This document shows, piece by piece, positions 1-5,416 of a stretch of DNA of 6,061 nt. The position numbers were made by a program, and so were the translations under genes. Under the pieces are notes generated by a model. The model was not told the DNA's origin and made no database searches. It saw only the letters and a program-made list of their open reading frames with translations. Source of the DNA: Nanohaloarchaea archaeon PL-Br10_U2g5 (GTDB lineage Archaea; Halobacteriota; Halobacteria; Halobacteriales; Haloferacaceae); contig LKMY01000119.1 of NCBI GenBank assembly GCA_001564205.1, positions 1 through 6,061 on the forward strand, written 5' to 3'. Position 1 is the first letter of the stretch; every line of letters starts with the position of its first letter.

Positions 1-8
1 TACAGAGA

Positions 9-1298
9 TCAGGTGCCGTGTTCCCAGCTCCCCATGTACTCGCGCTGCTCGTCGGTGAGCTCGTCGTACTCGACGCCCTCCGCGGTGAGTTTGATATCGG
101 CGACCTCGCGGTCGAGCTCGTCGGGCAAATCGTGAACTCCGGGCTCGTACTGCTCGCCGTTCGCCGCGAGTTCGCGGACGGCCACCGCCTGCACGCCGAA
201 GCTCTGGTCCATCACTTCGACGGGGTGGCCCAAGGCGATCGGTGCGGCGAGGTTGACGAGCCGCCCCTCTGCGATCACGTTGAGCACGCGCCCGTCGGGG
301 AGCTCGAACCCTTCAACGCCGTCGCGGGCCTCGAAACGGTCGACGGCCAGATCATCGAGGTCCTCGAGGTTCACTTCGATATCGAAGTGGCCGGCGTTCG
401 CGAGCAGCACGCCGTCTTGCATCTCCTCGAAATGCTCGCGGGTGATCACGTCGCGGTTGCCCGTCGTCGTGATGAACACGTCGCCCTTCTTTGCGGCCTC
501 GACCATCGGGAGCACTTCGTACCCCTCCATGTGGGCTTCCAGTGCCTTTCGCGGGTCGACCTCACAGACGATCACGTTCGCGTTCTGCCCGGCGGCCTTC
601 TTCGCGACGCCCTTTCCGCACTGGCCGTAGCCGCCGACGACGACGTTCTTGCTCGCCCACGAGAGGTTCGTCGTCATCGCGATGGTCGCGAGCGACGACT
701 CGCCCGTGCCGTGGACGTTGTCGAACAGCTGTTTCATCGGCGTGTCGTTGACGGCGAAGACGGGGTAGTGGAGCTCACCGTCCGCGTCCATCGCGCGCAG
801 GCGGTCGACGCCGGTGGTCGTCTCTTCGGCCCCGCCGATGATGGAGTCGATCAGGTCCGGGTACTCCTCGTGGATGAGCTTCACCATGTCCATCCCGTCG
901 TCGACGGTGATCGTCGGCTCGTGGGCGACACACGCGTGCATCGCGTCGTAGTACTCGTCGTCGTCGACGCCCCTGACCGCGTAGGAGGTGATCGACTCGT
1001 GGGTGTCGAGTGCGGCCGACACGTCGTCGTGCGTCGAGAGCGGGTTACAGCCGGTGATCGCGACCTCGGCGCCGCCGTCGGCGAGCAGCTCGACGAGGTT
1101 CGCCGTCTTCGCTTCCACGTGCATCGCCATCGCGACGACCTCTCCCTCTAGGGGCTGCTCGTCGAGGAACTCCTCGCGGAGCGCGTTCAGAATCGGCATG
1201 TGCTGGAGCGCCCAGTCCATCTTCCGACGCCCTTCCGATTGGGCGGCTTCGAGGTCCGAGAGGTGCTGTGACACCGGCGGATACGCGGTTTCGCTCAT
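9..1298 (-). CDS. ahcY: Adenosylhomocysteinase (S-adenosyl-L-homocysteine hydrolase)
   Basis: Cytosolic NAD-dependent enzyme that splits S-adenosylhomocysteine into adenosine and homocysteine, removing the product that inhibits methyltransferases (EC 3.13.2.1, formerly 3.3.1.1). With the ATG at 1298 the protein is 429 residues, normal for archaeal forms. Seen in the translation: substrate-domain motif CNPLSTHDD at 84-92, His60, DDG at 133-135, EETTTG at 158-163, the K189/D193/N194 cluster that contacts substrate, the Rossmann NAD loop GGYGQCGKG at 222-230, NAGHFDIE at 301-308 and LGHP at 356-359. The position of human Cys195 is Thr here (NVHGTGES), and the tail lacks the Lys/Tyr-rich end of eukaryotic enzymes; I regard both as normal for archaeal and some bacterial forms. 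An in-frame GTG at 1316 would add six residues (MSEENR). I prefer ATG 1298 because a TATA-like element lies 25-29 bases before it and the usual haloarchaeal N-terminus is a short leader before AYPP. Confidence 0.97.
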   Translation of the reverse strand: MSETAYPPVSQHLSDLEAAQSEGRRKMDWALQHMPILNALREEFLDEQPLEGEVVAMAMHVEAKTANLVELLADGGAEVAITGCNPLSTHDDVSAALDTHESITSYAVRGVDDDEYYDAMHACVAHEPTITVDDGMDMVKLIHEEYPDLIDSIIGGAEETTTGVDRLRAMDADGELHYPVFAVNDTPMKQLFDNVHGTGESSLATIAMTTNLSWASKNVVVGGYGQCGKGVAKKAAGQNANVIVCEVDPRKALEAHMEGYEVLPMVEAAKKGDVFITTTGNRDVITREHFEEMQDGVLLANAGHFDIEVNLEDLDDLAVDRFEARDGVEGFELPDGRVLNVIAEGRLVNLAAPIALGHPVEVMDQSFGVQAVAVRELAANGEQYEPGVHDLPDELDREVADIKLTAEGVEYDELTDEQREYMGSWEHGT

Positions 1299-1322
1299 AC
1301 GATTCTCTTCGCTCACGCCGCA

Positions 1323-1330
1323 CTAAACCC
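1323..1330 (-). promoter_or_regulatory. TATA-like element of ahcY
   Basis: On the minus strand GGGTTTAG stands in GC-rich sequence, with its TTTAG core 25-29 bases upstream of ATG 1298. That is the spacing expected for a leaderless haloarchaeal transcript. No Shine-Dalgarno sequence precedes the ATG. The element is weak compared with the others in the window, so this is an inference from position. Confidence 0.45.
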
Positions 1331-1350
1331 TGCCGACACGCGGCGCCTCA

Positions 1351-1368
1351 GAAAAGGAGAACCGCTCC
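1351..1368 (-). terminator. Possible terminator of the surface-protein gene
   Basis: About 20 bases after the surface-protein stop, the minus strand can form a short GGAG/CTCC stem (arms 1365-1368 and 1356-1359) followed directly by TTTTC (1355-1351). Archaeal termination depends mainly on T-tracts, so the T-run matters more than the weak 4-bp stem. Tentative. Confidence 0.3.
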
Positions 1369-1387
1369 GTGATATCGTCCTGGCAAC

Positions 1388-2455
1388 CTACGGCGGGCCG
1401 TTGCCCTGTCCGTTACCGGCCCCGCCGTTTCCGCTGTTTCCATCGTCGGCATCGCTATCGGTGTCGTCATCGCTGTCGGCGTCGTCGGCATTGCCGCCAC
1501 CGTTTCCAGCGTGGTCAGGCGGTCCCTGTTCGCCGTCGCTGTCGTTGCCCGGTCCGGCGTGGTCGGGTGCGTTACCGGGTGCGTCGCTGTCGTTGCTCGC
1601 GTTGTCCGGTCCGGCGTGGTCGGGTGCGTTACCGGGTGCGTCGCTGGCAGTACCGGGTGCGTCGCTGGCGTTACCAGCCGCGTCGTCCGGGCCGCCCGGA
1701 CTTCCGGCGTGATCAGGTGCGTTACCCGGGTTGTTCTCCGTCACGAAGTCGGAGACAGCGGCGCCGATGCCGCCCTCACGGTCCTGAAGCCCGTCGATGA
1801 AGTCGCGGACGAGCTGCCCGAACGGCTGCTCTTCGTCCGCCTCGTCGCCGTCGCCCGCGGCGATCAGGTCGACGGTCGTCGAGGCAGTCTCGTTCTCGAA
1901 CGCCGCGACGGCGTCGACGGTGACGTTCTCCTCGGCGGCTGAGAGCGTCACCGTTCCGTTCTCGTCGGTCGTGTAGTCGCCTTCGCCCACGTAGGTGGCG
2001 TTCTGATCGTCGGCGGTCGTGACGTTCACTGAGGCGTTCTCGACCGGCTCGTCGCTGTCACTCACGGTGACGAGCGGCTCGCCGTCGGTGTTCGTCACGT
2101 CGACAGCGAACCCGGCGGGCGCTTCGAGCTCAACGGTCGTTGAGGCGGTCTCGTTCTCGTATTCGGCGGTGAGCTCAACCGTTACGTTCTCCTCGGCGGC
2201 GGGGAGCGTCACCGTGCCGTTCTCGTCGGTGGTGTACTCGCCCGCTCCCGCGTACGACTCGTTTGCCGGGTCGACGACGCTCACGTTCACTGAGGCGTTC
2301 TCGACTGTGGTGTCGTTCTCGGTCACGGTGACCGTCGGTTCGCCGTCCGCGTCGTCAACGGTCACGCCGAGGTCGCCCTCGGCGGCCGCGACGCCGGTCA
2401 TCGCGCCGAGCGCGACGACCGCAATCAACAGTAGCCCAATCGTGCGTTTGCTCAT
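1388..2455 (-). CDS. Secreted repeat-containing surface glycoprotein, function unknown
   Basis: I do not recognise a named family. The 355-residue protein starts with a Sec-type signal peptide: MSKR, a hydrophobic stretch at about 5-22, and a likely cut after Ala25 in AAA-E. There is no twin arginine and no Cys lipobox. Two homologous modules of about 83 residues follow (28-110 and 115-197), offset by exactly 87 residues. They look like beta-rich Ig-like/carboxypeptidase-regulatory-type domains, with shared VENASVNV, YTTDENGTVTL and AAEENVTV segments. Residues 209-240 could form an amphipathic helix. From 244 to the end the chain is Gly/Asn/Asp/Pro-rich with four PDHAG motifs (247-251, 277-281, 297-301, 313-317) and ends in a Gly-Asn run. 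I count 17 N-x-S/T sequons, consistent with archaeal N-glycosylation. No C-terminal anchor or PGF-CTERM-like sorting signal is visible, so it may be released or held by other wall components. ATG 2455 is supported by a TATA box 28-36 bases upstream. The gene has its own promoter and no clear functional link to its neighbours. Confidence 0.87.
   Translation of the reverse strand: MSKRTIGLLLIAVVALGAMTGVAAAEGDLGVTVDDADGEPTVTVTENDTTVENASVNVSVVDPANESYAGAGEYTTDENGTVTLPAAEENVTVELTAEYENETASTTVELEAPAGFAVDVTNTDGEPLVTVSDSDEPVENASVNVTTADDQNATYVGEGDYTTDENGTVTLSAAEENVTVDAVAAFENETASTTVDLIAAGDGDEADEEQPFGQLVRDFIDGLQDREGGIGAAVSDFVTENNPGNAPDHAGSPGGPDDAAGNASDAPGTASDAPGNAPDHAGPDNASNDSDAPGNAPDHAGPGNDSDGEQGPPDHAGNGGGNADDADSDDDTDSDADDGNSGNGGAGNGQGNGPP
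1499..1726 (-). repeat. PDHAG-motif repeat tail (low-complexity coding repeat)
   Basis: Residues 244-319 of the surface protein repeat variants of GNAPDHAGP and SDAPG. Three copies of the octamer GNAPDHAG begin at residues 244, 275 and 294; a shorter GPPDHAG begins at 311. The DNA is correspondingly repetitive. The stretch is probably disordered and extended, as expected of a wall-spanning stalk or linker. Confidence 0.85.
1549..1646 (-). repeat. Perfect 41-bp direct repeat, 57-bp period
   Basis: Positions 1549-1589 and 1606-1646 are identical over 41 bases and offset by 57 bases, exactly 19 codons, so reading frame is kept. They encode residues 290-302 and 271-283 of the surface protein (SDAPGNAPDHAGP). 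Identity including third codon positions indicates recent duplication or ongoing slippage. Confidence 0.9.
1865..2110 (-). repeat. Ig-like module 2 of the surface protein
   Basis: Encodes residues 115-197 and is homologous to the module at 2126-2374 with a constant 261-bp offset. Positions 2022-2044 match 2283-2305 perfectly over 23 bases, and 1925-1981 match 2186-2242 at 52 of 57 bases. This is an intragenic duplication still visible in the nucleotides. Confidence 0.85.
2126..2374 (-). repeat. Ig-like module 1 of the surface protein
   Basis: Encodes residues 28-110, just after the signal peptide, and is the partner of the module at 1865-2110. It contains seven of the protein's 17 N-x-S/T sequons. 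Sequons at residues 53, 57, 79, 90 and 101 have exact counterparts 87 residues later, so the glycosylation sites were duplicated with the module. Confidence 0.83.
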
Positions 2456-2482
2456 GTGCGTTCGGTCCCTGACACCGTTACC

Positions 2483-2491
2483 GTATAAAAA
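2483..2491 (-). promoter_or_regulatory. TATA box of the surface-protein gene
   Basis: The minus strand reads CTTTTTATACGG, with TTTTTATAC 28-36 bases upstream of ATG 2455. This predicts a start of transcription a few bases before the ATG and therefore a very short leader. No Shine-Dalgarno sequence is present. Confidence 0.65.
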
Positions 2492-2506
2492 GGGAGCTCC
2501 GTTAAG

Positions 2507-2520
2507 CCGGTTTAAATCGG
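2507..2520. promoter_or_regulatory. Near-palindrome around TTTAAA, possible operator or upstream TATA
   Basis: CCGGTTTAAATCGG is a 14-bp inverted repeat with one mismatched pair, 52-65 bases upstream of the surface-protein ATG and about 16 bases upstream of its TATA box. It could be a regulator site or the TATA of a second, distal promoter. Only the symmetry is seen; the role is inferred. Confidence 0.35.
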
Positions 2521-2647
2521 ATTGTATTCGGGTTAACAGCGTTGACTCGGCTGTTCGGCGATTCGCCGGGGCCGGGTGGTTGATCGACTCGGATCCGGCC
2601 TAATTCGCACTCGGACAGAGCCGATCCGCGGCTCGGGCGCGCCTCGA

Positions 2648-2673
2648 TCACCAACCGAGAGTGTCGGTGGTGA
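2648..2673. other. Hairpin downstream of the GGGP synthase gene
   Basis: Left arm TCACCAACCGA (2648-2658) pairs with right arm TCGGTGGTGA (2664-2673) over 10 bp with one bulged A and a 5-base loop GAGTG. It begins about 40 bases after the stop codon of the minus-strand gene. No T-tract follows on the minus strand, so it is not a convincing intrinsic terminator. It may be a 3'-end processing or stability structure. Confidence 0.4.
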
Positions 2674-2714
2674 GTCAGATTGGGTGGGGTGTATTGAGGC
2701 TGTGGGAACGCTGT

Positions 2715-3422
2715 TCACGCGTTTTTCGCGTCTTTCGCGCCCAGTACCGTCTCGCGGACCGCGTCGACGCCCTCGTCGTGGAGCAGGTCTCCGACGACGA
2801 TCACGTCGCTGTGGGCGGCCATCTCGTTGGCCGACTCGTAATCGTGAATGCCGCCGCCGTAAAACAGCGTGGCGTCGTCGAGCGCGTCGTGGGCGGCTCC
2901 GACCTTTTCGGTGTCGCCGAAGGTGCCCGAGTACTCGACGTAGATTATCTCCTGACCGAACATGCGCTCGGCGACTTTCGCGTACGCCGCGACGTCGTCT
3001 GCGGCGAGATCGCAGTTCGCGTCCGTCAGTTCCGCGACTGCGGCGTCGGGGTTCATCACGATGTACGCCTCGGTGTGTGTCCGATCCCAGTCGAGGTCGT
3101 CGATGCGGACCCACTCTTTGTGTGCGCCGGTGATCCAGAACGGGCCGCCCGCGTTGAACACGGTCGGGATCAGGTAGCCGTCGAGCGCCGGTGAGTCGAT
3201 AACGACCCCGGGATTCGACGGCTCCTGATAGAGGGGCACGTCGTATTCGGCGGCGGCGTCGACGACGCGAGTCATCTTCTCCGCGGTGATATCGAGGGTT
3301 CCGCCGATCTCGATCGCGTCGGTCCCAGTCCGGCACACGTCCTCGAAGGTGTCGCTCCCGAGCAGCTCCTTGTCGGGATCGACCTTCAGCACGTGGTCCC
3401 AGTCGTCCCACGGGTTTCTCAT
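2715..3422 (-). CDS. Geranylgeranylglyceryl phosphate synthase (phosphoglycerol geranylgeranyltransferase)
   Basis: Cytosolic or membrane-associated TIM-barrel enzyme (GGGPS/PcrB family, EC 2.5.1.41) that joins geranylgeranyl diphosphate to sn-glycerol-1-phosphate, forming the first ether bond of archaeal membrane lipids. The 235-residue length is typical. Visible family features are KVDPDK at 13-18 near the first strand, EIGGT at 38-42, the signature YVEYSG at 161-166, the phosphate-binding GGGI at 189-192, and VVGD at 209-212 followed by the C-terminal helix. No gap or frameshift is seen. ATG 3422 is supported by a T-rich TATA-like element 27-31 bases upstream. A GGAGG sequence also lies 11 bases before the ATG, further than usual, so whether translation is leaderless or SD-led is unclear. 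The gene stands alone, separated from the CetZ gene by 127 bases. Confidence 0.95.
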   Translation of the reverse strand: MRNPWDDWDHVLKVDPDKELLGSDTFEDVCRTGTDAIEIGGTLDITAEKMTRVVDAAAEYDVPLYQEPSNPGVVIDSPALDGYLIPTVFNAGGPFWITGAHKEWVRIDDLDWDRTHTEAYIVMNPDAAVAELTDANCDLAADDVAAYAKVAERMFGQEIIYVEYSGTFGDTEKVGAAHDALDDATLFYGGGIHDYESANEMAAHSDVIVVGDLLHDEGVDAVRETVLGAKDAKNA

Positions 3423-3448
3423 CGGACTGGAGTCCTCCGGCAGGAACC

Positions 3449-3453
3449 AAAAA
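3449..3453 (-). promoter_or_regulatory. TATA-like element of the GGGP synthase gene
   Basis: The minus strand reads ACCTTTTTGG, with the T-run 27-31 bases before ATG 3422, the spacing of a leaderless haloarchaeal promoter. The same T-run lies about 97 bases past the CetZ stop codon and could also help end the CetZ transcript. Confidence 0.5.
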
Positions 3454-3549
3454 GGTGCGGAACCTGCTCCGCCGGTATGTCGGAGCCGAAGCGCGACTGT
3501 GACTCGGCCGAGATCCAGTCAGGACCCGATCAACACCGGGTAGATCCGA

Positions 3550-4629
3550 TCAGAGCAAGTCGTCGAGCTCGTCGTTTTCGAACGCCGCCGCGGGGTCCGG
3601 CTGTACTTCCGGCTCGTCGCGTACCGCCTGTCGAGCCCGTTCGAGGAACGTCTCGATTCGCCGCGAGCGCTCAACGCCCGCAAGCAACACGAGCGTGGCG
3701 ATTCGATCGGAGTCGAGCGGGAAGTCACCGCCCCGAACTTGCATCGAGCCGGTCTCCTCTTGGAGCCACCTGCGCGCCTTCTCTGCTCCCTTCCGAGAGA
3801 TGCGGCCCGGGTCGCCGGCGACGGCGATCAACCCGGCATCGGCCGCCGTGGCGTTCGGAAGCGACATCCCCGTCATCACCGCGCTCCGAGCCGTGCTCAT
3901 CACCGTCGTCACGTTCTCTTCCGGGTCCTCGGCAGCAGGCGCCGAGGCGAATCCGACGGCCGCCATCCCGCCAGCGCGAAGTGTATTTATCACCTCGCTC
4001 GTATCGACGACGGATTCGGCCACACCCTCCACTGACTCACCGGCCGCCAGCAGGAGACCGACGCGCTTCGCCATCGACTCGTTGATCGCGGCGTAGCCGC
4101 CCTGAACCGACTCGTCCGAAGAGCGCCACGCGTCGTTGTCGAGCAGGATCGTTGCGTCGGCCTCGCGAACCAGCGTCTTCAGCGATCGGCCGGCGTTCAC
4201 CTGATACATCGCGCCCTCGTCGCGCCCGGGGAGCACGCCGATCGCATACACGGGAACGTCGTACACGCGGTTCAGCTCCCGGACGAGGACGGGCGCCCCC
4301 CCGGATCCGGTGCCGCCGCCGAGCCCGGCGATGACAAACAGCGCCTCGGCCTCGGCCGTCACCTTCGGTGCGAGCGCGTCCAACACCTCGATCGCGTCCT
4401 CGTCCATCACTTCCGCGCCGAGTTCGTTATCGCCGCCGACACCGTGGCCGCTCACGCGCGACTGGCCGACGAGCACGGTGTCGAGCGGTAGCGGATCCAA
4501 ATCCGCTACGGCCGTGTTCACCGCGAGCGCGTCGCGCACCGCGCCGTATCCGGCGTCGGAATCGAATTCGGCGAGCGCTGTCGTGAGCTTTCCGCCCGCC
4601 TGTCCGACGCCGAGGAGGACCGCTTTCAT
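3550..4629 (-). CDS. cetZ: CetZ-family tubulin/FtsZ-superfamily GTPase
   Basis: Cytoskeletal GTPase of the archaeal CetZ group, whose studied members form dynamic envelope-associated filaments that control cell shape and motility rather than division. In this 359-residue protein I see the nucleotide-binding T1 loop GVGQAGG (7-13), the T2-like AVNTA (36-40), DNELGAE (67-73), the tubulin/FtsZ GTP signature GGGTGSG (104-110), and LLDNDAW followed by ESVQGGY in the central helix region (162-179). The T7 loop VVDTSEVINTL (207-217) carries Asp209 and Glu212; Glu212 matches the catalytic T7 acidic residue (Glu218 in Haloferax CetZ1). The chain is shorter than CetZ1 (about 395 residues) and ends in an acidic peptide, DELDDLL. 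Sorting into CetZ1, CetZ2 or a non-canonical subgroup needs a tree; residue differences from CetZ1 as I remember it lead me to suspect the latter two. ATG 4629 has no SD and a TATA-like element 26-30 bases upstream. The gene is divergent from the coiled-coil/pilus-type cluster at 4706. Confidence 0.93.
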   Translation of the reverse strand: MKAVLLGVGQAGGKLTTALAEFDSDAGYGAVRDALAVNTAVADLDPLPLDTVLVGQSRVSGHGVGGDNELGAEVMDEDAIEVLDALAPKVTAEAEALFVIAGLGGGTGSGGAPVLVRELNRVYDVPVYAIGVLPGRDEGAMYQVNAGRSLKTLVREADATILLDNDAWRSSDESVQGGYAAINESMAKRVGLLLAAGESVEGVAESVVDTSEVINTLRAGGMAAVGFASAPAAEDPEENVTTVMSTARSAVMTGMSLPNATAADAGLIAVAGDPGRISRKGAEKARRWLQEETGSMQVRGGDFPLDSDRIATLVLLAGVERSRRIETFLERARQAVRDEPEVQPDPAAAFENDELDDLL

Positions 4630-4652
4630 ACTATCGTGCTATCCAGTGTGGT

Positions 4653-4661
4653 CGTAATACG
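4653..4661 (-). promoter_or_regulatory. TATA-like element of cetZ
   Basis: CGTATTACG on the minus strand, whose TATTA core lies 26-30 bases before ATG 4629, fits a leaderless promoter. The element has palindromic arms (CGTA/TACG). The stronger AT-rich stretch TTTAAAAATC at 4680-4671 lies 42-51 bases away, too far for a leaderless start but possible with a leader of about 15-20 bases. Confidence 0.45.
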
Positions 4662-4672
4662 TTTTCCCCCGA

Positions 4673-4682
4673 TTTTTAAATA
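4673..4682 (+). promoter_or_regulatory. TATA box of the coiled-coil gene/operon
   Basis: TTTTTAAATA in GC-rich surroundings. Its TTTAAATA part (4675-4682) spans 24-31 bases before the GTG at 4706, the ideal spacing for leaderless transcription and support for that start. Together with the element at 4653-4661 it makes a compact divergent control region of only 76 bases between the two start codons. Confidence 0.65.
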
Positions 4683-4705
4683 CGAACCCACGGCCAACCC
4701 GCGGT

Positions 4706-5395
4706 GTGCCCAGCGACACCAACGACGCCGACCGGCAGCTCGCAGACGCCCGGGCGACAGCGACGACGACGCCCAACGAGACCGGGACAGGATCACAGGC
4801 GAACGACCGGTCGGAAACAGACGGCCGATCGGCGGCAGGCAATCGGAACACAACCGACGGAAGAGCGGTCACACAGCGGCTTCGTGCGGTTGAACGCGCA
4901 ATCACGGGCTCCAACGCGTCGATCCCCGACATTGCCGACGACGCGACGGCGACCGTAGAGCGAGAAGCGATCGAATCACGGCTCGACGACCTCGAGTCGC
5001 GCGTCGAAGAGTTAGAGGCCGCGACACAGGCAATCAGGGGATACGTCGGCTCGATCCGGGCGGTTAACCGCGAGGTTGAGCGGCGGGCCGACCTTGCACT
5101 CGCGAGAGCGAGCGACGGTGCCGAGGCCGCTGAGGCGAACTACCAAGCCGCCACTTCGGACGACAGCGAGCGGCGTGACAACGCGACGGCGGCGGACGAA
5201 CCGATCGAAAGCGTACCGAGCGATGCCGCACTGAACGCGGCGCTCCCTTCGGATCGACGCTGCGAGAGTGGCGGCGAGGGGGCTGCTACGGGTTCGATGT
5301 CGCGGCGGGCCGACCGCGACTCACTCGATCGGACGGCTGATACCGACGGATCCTGGCGTGACGACGCGCTCGCTCGACTTCGTGAATCCCTGTGA
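4706..5395 (+). CDS. Coiled-coil protein, DUF7310-like, heading a putative pilus/secretion operon
   Basis: Soluble 229-residue protein with no signal peptide or membrane span. Residues 1-52 are low-complexity (Thr/Ala/Asp/Asn/Gly/Arg) and probably disordered. Residues 54-137 form the recognisable core: VTQRLRAVERAI, then a heptad-bearing helix (IESRLDDLESRVEELEAATQ, 89-108), then IRGYVGSIRAVNREVERRAD (110-129). Residues 140-215 are again low-complexity, and the chain ends in a short amphipathic helix, WRDDALARLRESL. The core and tail match what I remember as the haloarchaeal DUF7310 coiled-coil family, usually encoded just before a DUF7311 protein and a type IV pilus/type II secretion-type ATPase; I could not check this by search. 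The GTG start is chosen from the TATA box 24-31 bases upstream. The next gene begins 21 bases after the stop, so co-transcription is likely. A structural or adaptor role in the machine is inferred. Confidence 0.82.
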   Translation: MPSDTNDADRQLADARATATTTPNETGTGSQANDRSETDGRSAAGNRNTTDGRAVTQRLRAVERAITGSNASIPDIADDATATVEREAIESRLDDLESRVEELEAATQAIRGYVGSIRAVNREVERRADLALARASDGAEAAEANYQAATSDDSERRDNATAADEPIESVPSDAALNAALPSDRRCESGGEGAATGSMSRRADRDSLDRTADTDGSWRDDALARLRESL

Positions 5396-5404
5396 ACTGC
5401 CCGT

Positions 5405-5409
5405 GGAGG
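5405..5409 (+). promoter_or_regulatory. Shine-Dalgarno sequence of the DUF7311-like gene
   Basis: GGAGG lies 7 bases before GTG 5417, at good spacing, and fixes that start. It is the clearest SD in the window. The genes with their own TATA boxes mostly lack one, which agrees with this gene being internal to a polycistronic mRNA. Confidence 0.7.
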
Positions 5410-5416
5410 GTGCAAC

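Larger units (their letters stand above)
2456..2714. other. Intergenic region, no gene found
   Basis: This 259-bp stretch lies between the end of the GGGP synthase gene and the surface-protein start. It holds the surface-gene TATA box, a near-palindrome at 2507-2520 and a hairpin at 2648-2673. I looked for a tRNA (T-arm GGTTC signature, acceptor pairing) and for a short coding frame with an acidic haloarchaeal composition and saw neither. Open frames crossing it translate to Arg-rich shadow peptides. Confidence 0.6.

Noticed and set aside
706..729. Replacement of the human Cys195 position by Thr in AhcY
   Set aside because: I believe this is usual for archaeal and several bacterial AdoHcy hydrolases, so I do not treat it as loss of function.
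18..1151. Long plus-strand open frame opposite ahcY (377 codons)
   Set aside because: It is antisense to a clearly conserved enzyme gene. The His/Val/Arg/Asp-heavy composition is what a GC-rich haloarchaeal gene gives in the complementary frame, and there is no promoter or SD.
1369..2603. Plus-strand open frames opposite the surface-protein gene
   Set aside because: Their Arg-rich or Ser/Thr-rich translations are mirror products of the repeats and GC bias. The minus-strand frame has a signal peptide, sequons and a TATA box.
2521..2714. Possible tRNA or attachment site in the intergenic stretch
   Set aside because: I could not find a pairing acceptor stem or T-arm consensus, and no integrase or direct repeat is nearby.
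2534..2715. Nine-base inverted match (AACAGCGTT at 2534-2542 and AACGCTGTT at 2707-2715)
   Set aside because: Too short and too widely spaced to suggest mobile-element ends. No target duplication or transposase lies between, so chance is likely.
2533..3450. Minus-strand frame of 305 codons overlapping the GGGP synthase gene
   Set aside because: It is in another frame of a conserved gene and its product is extremely Arg-rich, unlike acidic haloarchaeal proteins.
3526..3543. ACCCG/CGGGT inverted repeat after the cetZ stop
   Set aside because: A 5-bp stem with an 8-base loop and no T-tract is expected by chance in GC-rich DNA; not called a terminator.
3393..4085. Plus-strand frames opposite cetZ, including one beginning near 3478
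   Set aside because: Arg/Pro/Ser-rich composition without domain features; the antisense minus frame encodes an unmistakable CetZ.
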